Assembly (NCBI GenBank): GCA_039920665.1
Contig: JBDSDH010000259.1
Span: forward strand, 1-17,907
Source: WLMZ01 sp039920665
GTDB lineage: Bacteria; Actinomycetota; Acidimicrobiia; Acidimicrobiales; Ilumatobacteraceae
Direction: 5' to 3'
Length of the DNA: 17,907 nucleotides
Shown here piece by piece: positions 14,714 to 17,907 of the stretch; the first letter of the stretch is position 1; every line of letters starts with the position of its first letter. Under the pieces are notes generated by a model that did no database searches, was not told the origin of the DNA, and saw only the letters and a list, made by a program, of their open reading frames with translations. Made by a program: the position numbers and the translations under genes.

Positions 14714-15611
14714 GCAGACGCGACGTACGGATGAGCGCATCGGAGCGTGTGGCCAAGCCCAATGGCGACGACAGGTCGAGAAGGTCGTCGATCGCGGCGA
14801 GATCGGCCGCGTCGAGCCGATCTGGCGACATCGAACGCACCCGACGGAGGTGAGCCTGAGCCCACTCCCGATGGGCGGCGTCGAGCGGGGCGTCGACGTC
14901 GAATGCGCTGTCCTGGGTCCCGAGGTTCTCGAAGCCGGCGTCGATCAGCAGCGCTGACCAGTCGGCATGGGTGTTCCTGCCGCCGACGTGCTCGGCAAGC
15001 GACCTGGCGGTCTCCACGTCGATCCGCTCGAACAGGCCGTCGGGGGTGACCGCCTCGGTCGGCAGAACCCGCAGCGGCGAGCCGAACTCGGCGATGATGA
15101 CGACGCCGCCCGAAGCCATTGCAGGCCGGAGCACCGACAGCACGTGCGCCGGGTCGGGCACATGGTGGAGCACCATCGAGACCCACACCAGGTCGGCTCC
15201 GTCGACGGCTGTCGTCAGCGCACTGTCGGCGGCGGGGTCCGACAGGTCGACGACCGCCGTGCTGAAACGATCAGCGACGCCGGCCTGTGCCGCGCGCTGA
15301 CGAGCACGCTGGAGGAGTCCGTCGGAGCCATCGACGGCGAGCACCGTCGCATCCGCGAACTCGGTCGCCAATCTGACCGACGCGACGCCGGGGCCCGAAC
15401 CGAGGTCGACAACACGACTCGGTGCTCCGCCGAGGCACAGCTCACGAGCCCACCGGATCGCGTCGTCGATGTGCGGCGAGAGCATCTCCCCCTCGAACTC
15501 GAGCATGTTCGCGATGGCCTCCCAGTCGACATCGCCAGGAGCTTGTCGATGGTCGTGATCGTGCCCGTGACCCTGATGGGACGGCTCGTGATGATGTCGG
15601 TGATCGTTCAT
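14694..15611 (-). CDS. Class I SAM-dependent methyltransferase with His-rich N-terminus
   Basis: 305 residues from ATG 15611. The Rossmann methyltransferase core has motif I as VVDLGSGPGVASVRLA (residues 67-82), the acidic residue after strand 2 in LAVDGSDGLL (D94), and the strand-4 region DLVWVSMVLHHVPDPAHVL typical of small-molecule methyltransferases. The first 21 residues contain nine His (HRHHHEPSHQGHGHDHDH), a likely metal-binding tail. The substrate is unknown. Its 3' end overlaps the convergent sigma factor gene by 20 bp. The start codon is only 28 bp from the end of the rpsG terminator hairpin and has no Shine-Dalgarno sequence, so expression may be leaderless or come from readthrough. 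Confidence 0.88.
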   Translation of the reverse strand: MNDHRHHHEPSHQGHGHDHDHRQAPGDVDWEAIANMLEFEGEMLSPHIDDAIRWARELCLGGAPSRVVDLGSGPGVASVRLATEFADATVLAVDGSDGLLQRARQRAAQAGVADRFSTAVVDLSDPAADSALTTAVDGADLVWVSMVLHHVPDPAHVLSVLRPAMASGGVVIIAEFGSPLRVLPTEAVTPDGLFERIDVETARSLAEHVGGRNTHADWSALLIDAGFENLGTQDSAFDVDAPLDAAHREWAQAHLRRVRSMSPDRLDAADLAAIDDLLDLSSPLGLATRSDALIRTSRLLTAGRA

Positions 15612-15639
15612 CCGGACACGGTACGGCCGCCGAAAACGA

Positions 15640-15667
15640 AAGAACCCGCCCTGTCGGGCGGGTTCTT
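15640..15667 (-). terminator. Intrinsic terminator downstream of rpsG
   Basis: A 12-bp perfect stem (AAGAACCCGCCC with its complement) closes a 4-base loop TGTC. On the minus strand it is followed by a T-rich tract (CGTTTTC), as in a factor-independent terminator. It lies 20 bp after the rpsG stop. Confidence 0.9.
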
Positions 15668-15686
15668 CACACTGGGTTGAGCAGAA

Positions 15687-16157
15687 CTACCAGCGGTAGT
15701 GGGCGAAAGCCTTGTTGCTCTCGGCCATCTTCTGCATGTCGTCGCGACGCTTGACGGCAGCTCCGAGGCCGTTGGCGGCATCGAGCAGCTCGCCGGCGAG
15801 GCACTCGGCCATCGTCTTTTCACGGCGCTTGCGGCTGAAGTCGACGAGCCAGCGAATGCTGAGCGTGTTCGCCCGGCGGGGACGAACCTCGACCGGCACC
15901 TGATAGGTGGCACCACCGACGCGGCGGCTCCGCACCTCGAGTGGCGGCTTGATGTTCTCGATTGCACGCTTGAGGGTCGCGATCGGCTCGGCGCCGCTCT
16001 TCTCTTCGACCATCTTCAGTGCGTCGTAGACGATCTTCTCGGCGATGCTGCGCTTGCCGTGCAGCATGACCTTGTTGGTGATCTGAGAGACGAGCAACGA
16101 CCGGTAGATCGGGTCGGGCATGATGTCGCGGCGTTCCGCGGGTCCTTTACGAGGCAT
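15687..16157 (-). CDS. rpsG: 30S ribosomal protein S7
   Basis: 156 residues, the standard bacterial length; ATG 16157 with AGGAAG upstream. The sequence opens MPRKGPAERRDIMPDPIYRS and contains the typical S7 core: NKVMLHGKRSIAEKIVYDAL, then VRSRRVGGATYQVPVEVRPRR, then RWLVDFSRKRREKTMAECLAGELLDA, ending AFAHYRW. S7 binds 16S rRNA early, organising the 3' head domain of the small subunit, and sits near the mRNA exit. It is 23 bp downstream of rpsL and the last gene of this transcription unit, since a strong terminator follows directly. In most bacteria fusA would come next; it does not here. Confidence 0.99.
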   Translation of the reverse strand: MPRKGPAERRDIMPDPIYRSLLVSQITNKVMLHGKRSIAEKIVYDALKMVEEKSGAEPIATLKRAIENIKPPLEVRSRRVGGATYQVPVEVRPRRANTLSIRWLVDFSRKRREKTMAECLAGELLDAANGLGAAVKRRDDMQKMAESNKAFAHYRW

Positions 16158-16180
16158 GGCTCTTGCTTCCTACTTCTCAG

Positions 16181-16552
16181 TCACTTCGGGGTCTTCGCGC
16201 CGTAACGGCTACGGCTCTGCTTGCGGTTCTTCACGCCGGCTGCGTCGAGCGCGCCGCGGATGACCTTGTAACGCACACCGGGAAGGTCGCGAACACGACC
16301 GCCACGGACGAGCACGATGCTGTGCTCCTGGAGGTTGTGGCCTTCGCCCGGAATGTATGCCGTGATCTCGACACCACTGGTGAGGCGGACACGAGCCACC
16401 TTGCGCAGAGCCGAGTTCGGCTTCTTGGGCGTGTTGGTGTACACACGGGTGCACACGCCACGACGCTGCGGAGACCCCTTGAGGGCGGGAGTCTTCGTCT
16501 TGGTGAATTTGCTGCTGCGCCCTTGGCGAACCAGCTGCTGAATTGTGGGCAC
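16181..16552 (-). CDS. rpsL: 30S ribosomal protein S12, with Arg at position 88
   Basis: 123 residues, GTG start at 16552 with GAAAGG upstream. S12 sits at the decoding centre and controls accuracy. The hallmark loops are present: TPKKPNSALRKVARVRL with K43 and K44, and VRGGRVRDLPGVRYKVIRGALD. In the second, residue 88 is Arg (codon CGC) where most bacteria have Lys (GGRVKDLPG). In Mycobacterium tuberculosis numbering this is the K88R change, known to give streptomycin resistance. K43 is unchanged. Downstream rpsG is 23 bp away; upstream rpoC is separated by 243 bp with a probable terminator, so rpsL-rpsG likely have their own promoter. Confidence 0.99.
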   Translation of the reverse strand: MPTIQQLVRQGRSSKFTKTKTPALKGSPQRRGVCTRVYTNTPKKPNSALRKVARVRLTSGVEITAYIPGEGHNLQEHSIVLVRGGRVRDLPGVRYKVIRGALDAAGVKNRKQSRSRYGAKTPK

Positions 16553-16728
16553 GCGTCAACCTTTCGCGTTCTCAGAACGACTGCCATGCACGCATCGGAC
16601 GACCCGATGCACAGGACCCTGCAATGTTAGGGGGGCGTATTGGACGCGCCAACCCGCGCGACACGCGAACTTCGCGCTGGCGACGTTAGCTCACGGAGAT
16701 GGGGTGAGTGTTGGACCCGAAAACGGAG

Positions 16729-16771
16729 ACAACCGCCGGCCGACCTCCCGTGGGAAGTGACCAGCGGTTGT
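16729..16771 (-). terminator. Probable terminator downstream of rpoC
   Basis: ACAACCGC (16729-16736) and GCGGTTGT (16764-16771) form a stem enclosing a smaller imperfect hairpin. On the minus strand the stem is followed by CTCCGTTTTCG. It lies 24 bp after the rpoC stop and before rpsL. The long internal loop lowers confidence. Confidence 0.5.
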
Positions 16772-16795
16772 CGCAGGAACCCAGATCCCGAAGGA

Positions 16796-17907
16796 TCAGG
16801 CTTCGACAGCGTCTCCGTCGGCATGATTGGTGCCGTGGAGGTTGCCGAGCCATGCGGCCGGATCGTCGTTGTCGCTGGAGTAGTACTCCATCGGCTTGTA
16901 ATCCGGAGCGGAGACCTCGAAGTCGCGGTAGCGCTCCATGCCAGTGCCCGCTGGGATCAGCTTGCCGATGATGATGTTCTCCTTGAGGCCGAGCAGGCTG
17001 TCACTGCGGCCGTCGATGGCGGCCTCGGTGAGCACCCGGGTGGTCTCCTGGAACGACGCGGCCGACAGCCACGACTCGGTGGCCAGCGAGGCCTTGGTGA
17101 TGCCCATCAATTCGGGGCGACCCTCGGCGGGACGCAGGCCCTCTTCGACCATCCGCTTGTTGGTGTCGCGGAAGTTCTTGGCATCGGCACGCTCGCCGGG
17201 CAGGAAGCCGGTCTCGCCGGGCTCCTGGACGCCGATCCGTCGCGTCATCTGACGAACGATCAGCTCGATGTGCTTGTCCGAGATGGACACACCCTGGTCG
17301 CGGTACACCTTCTGGACCTCGGCGACGAGGTACATCTGGGTCTCGCGGATGCCCTTGATCTCCATGATCTCCTTCGGGTCGAAGGGACCGTCGGTGACCG
17401 GATCGCCGGCCTTGATGTCGTTGCCATCGATGACCGACGGGCGGCTACCGGTGGGGAGGATGATCAAGTGCTCTTCGCCGGCATCGTCGATGACGGTGAT
17501 CGGGATGCCCTTGCCCTCGTCCTCGCCGACACGCACGACACCACTCGCCTTGGCGAGACGAGCCGAACCACGAGGCGTGCGAGCCTCGAACAGTTCGACG
17601 ACGCGAGGCAGACCACCGGCGATGTCCTTACCGGCAACACCGCCCGTGTGGAAGGTACGCATGGTCAGCTGGGTACCGGGCTCGCCGATCGACTGAGCGG
17701 CGATGACGCCGACGGCCTCGCCGAGCTCGATCGACTTGCCCGTGGCCAGCGAACGCCCGTAGCACAGACCGCAGATGCCAAGATCGGCATCGCAGGTGAG
17801 CACCGAACGAACACGGACCCGGTTGATCTTGGGATCGTCGCGCAGGGCAACCATCTCGTCGTCGCCGACGAGGCTGTTCTTGGCGAGCACGGTGCCGTCA
17901 GTGAGGG
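16796..17907 (-). CDS. rpoC: RNA polymerase beta' subunit, C-terminal part
   Basis: The frame is open to the right edge, so only the last 369 or so residues are seen. They include the second zinc site region (RSVLTCDADLGICGLCYG), the trigger-loop stretch (GEAVGVIAAQSIGEPGTQLTMRTFHTGG), and the C-terminal core (KASLATESWLSAASFQETTRVLTEAAI, then DSLLGLKENIIIGKLIPAGTGM). The end is acidic (SSDNDDPAAWLGNLHG..DGDAVEA), as in actinobacterial beta' subunits. It forms the catalytic clamp of RNA polymerase with RpoB, which should lie to the right. Nothing abnormal is visible. Confidence 0.98.
   Translation of the reverse strand, partial: LTDGTVLAKNSLVGDDEMVALRDDPKINRVRVRSVLTCDADLGICGLCYGRSLATGKSIELGEAVGVIAAQSIGEPGTQLTMRTFHTGGVAGKDIAGGLPRVVELFEARTPRGSARLAKASGVVRVGEDEGKGIPITVIDDAGEEHLIILPTGSRPSVIDGNDIKAGDPVTDGPFDPKEIMEIKGIRETQMYLVAEVQKVYRDQGVSISDKHIELIVRQMTRRIGVQEPGETGFLPGERADAKNFRDTNKRMVEEGLRPAEGRPELMGITKASLATESWLSAASFQETTRVLTEAAIDGRSDSLLGLKENIIIGKLIPAGTGMERYRDFEVSAPDYKPMEYYSSDNDDPAAWLGNLHGTNHADGDAVEA

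Noticed and set aside
1..17907. CRISPR arrays, tRNA or rRNA genes
   Set aside because: No regularly spaced direct repeats, cloverleaf-like sequences or rRNA-like stretches were noticed on reading both strands; a dedicated scan could not be run.

Overview
The window looks like chromosomal DNA of a high-GC actinobacterium. I infer class Acidimicrobiia (an Ilumatobacter-like lineage) from several signs: strongly GC-biased third codon positions, frequent GTG and TTG starts, a DUF222/13E12-type HNH relic, an ECF42 sigma factor paired with a DGPF (YCII) protein, and the sequences of the ribosomal proteins. The taxon is an inference; a 16S rRNA or rpoC search would settle it.

Layout, left to right. 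(1) Positions 2-6055 hold a poorly characterised block. It starts with a NERD-domain membrane protein cut by the left edge. A tightly spaced pair follows, a sigma-like protein and a 441-residue protein of unknown function that overlap by 8 bp. On the minus strand lie a VWA/MIDAS protein and a small membrane protein that appears frameshifted. A second NERD protein, with a zinc-ribbon-like N-terminus, closes the block. (2) Positions 6087-6701 are a decayed DUF222-HNH gene bounded on both sides by the same perfect 18-bp palindrome. (3) A tandem-GNAT acetyltransferase follows. (4) On the minus strand two tiny membrane proteins and a HEAT-repeat/GT4 glycosyltransferase are joined by two ATGA overlaps. 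Divergent from them is a CarH/LitR-like B12-binding regulator that keeps the photoreceptor signature residues. (5) A GNAT gene with an abnormal 3' end overlaps a broken 117-bp copy of part of the neighbouring PAP2 phosphatase gene; the intact PAP2 gene follows. (6) A DGPF protein and its ECF42 sigma factor form an operon that converges on a His-rich methyltransferase. (7) On the minus strand rpoC (3' part), rpsL and rpsG end at a strong hairpin terminator. fusA and tuf, which usually follow rpsG, are absent.

How they work together: the right end is core transcription and translation machinery. The DGPF-ECF42 pair is a self-contained regulatory module. The CarH-like regulator and its divergent membrane/glycosyltransferase operon suggest light-controlled envelope or glycoconjugate synthesis; this is inference from gene arrangement and a possible operator between the two units. 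The NERD/sigma-like/VWA block has no function I can assign. No tRNA, rRNA, CRISPR array or intact transposase was seen.
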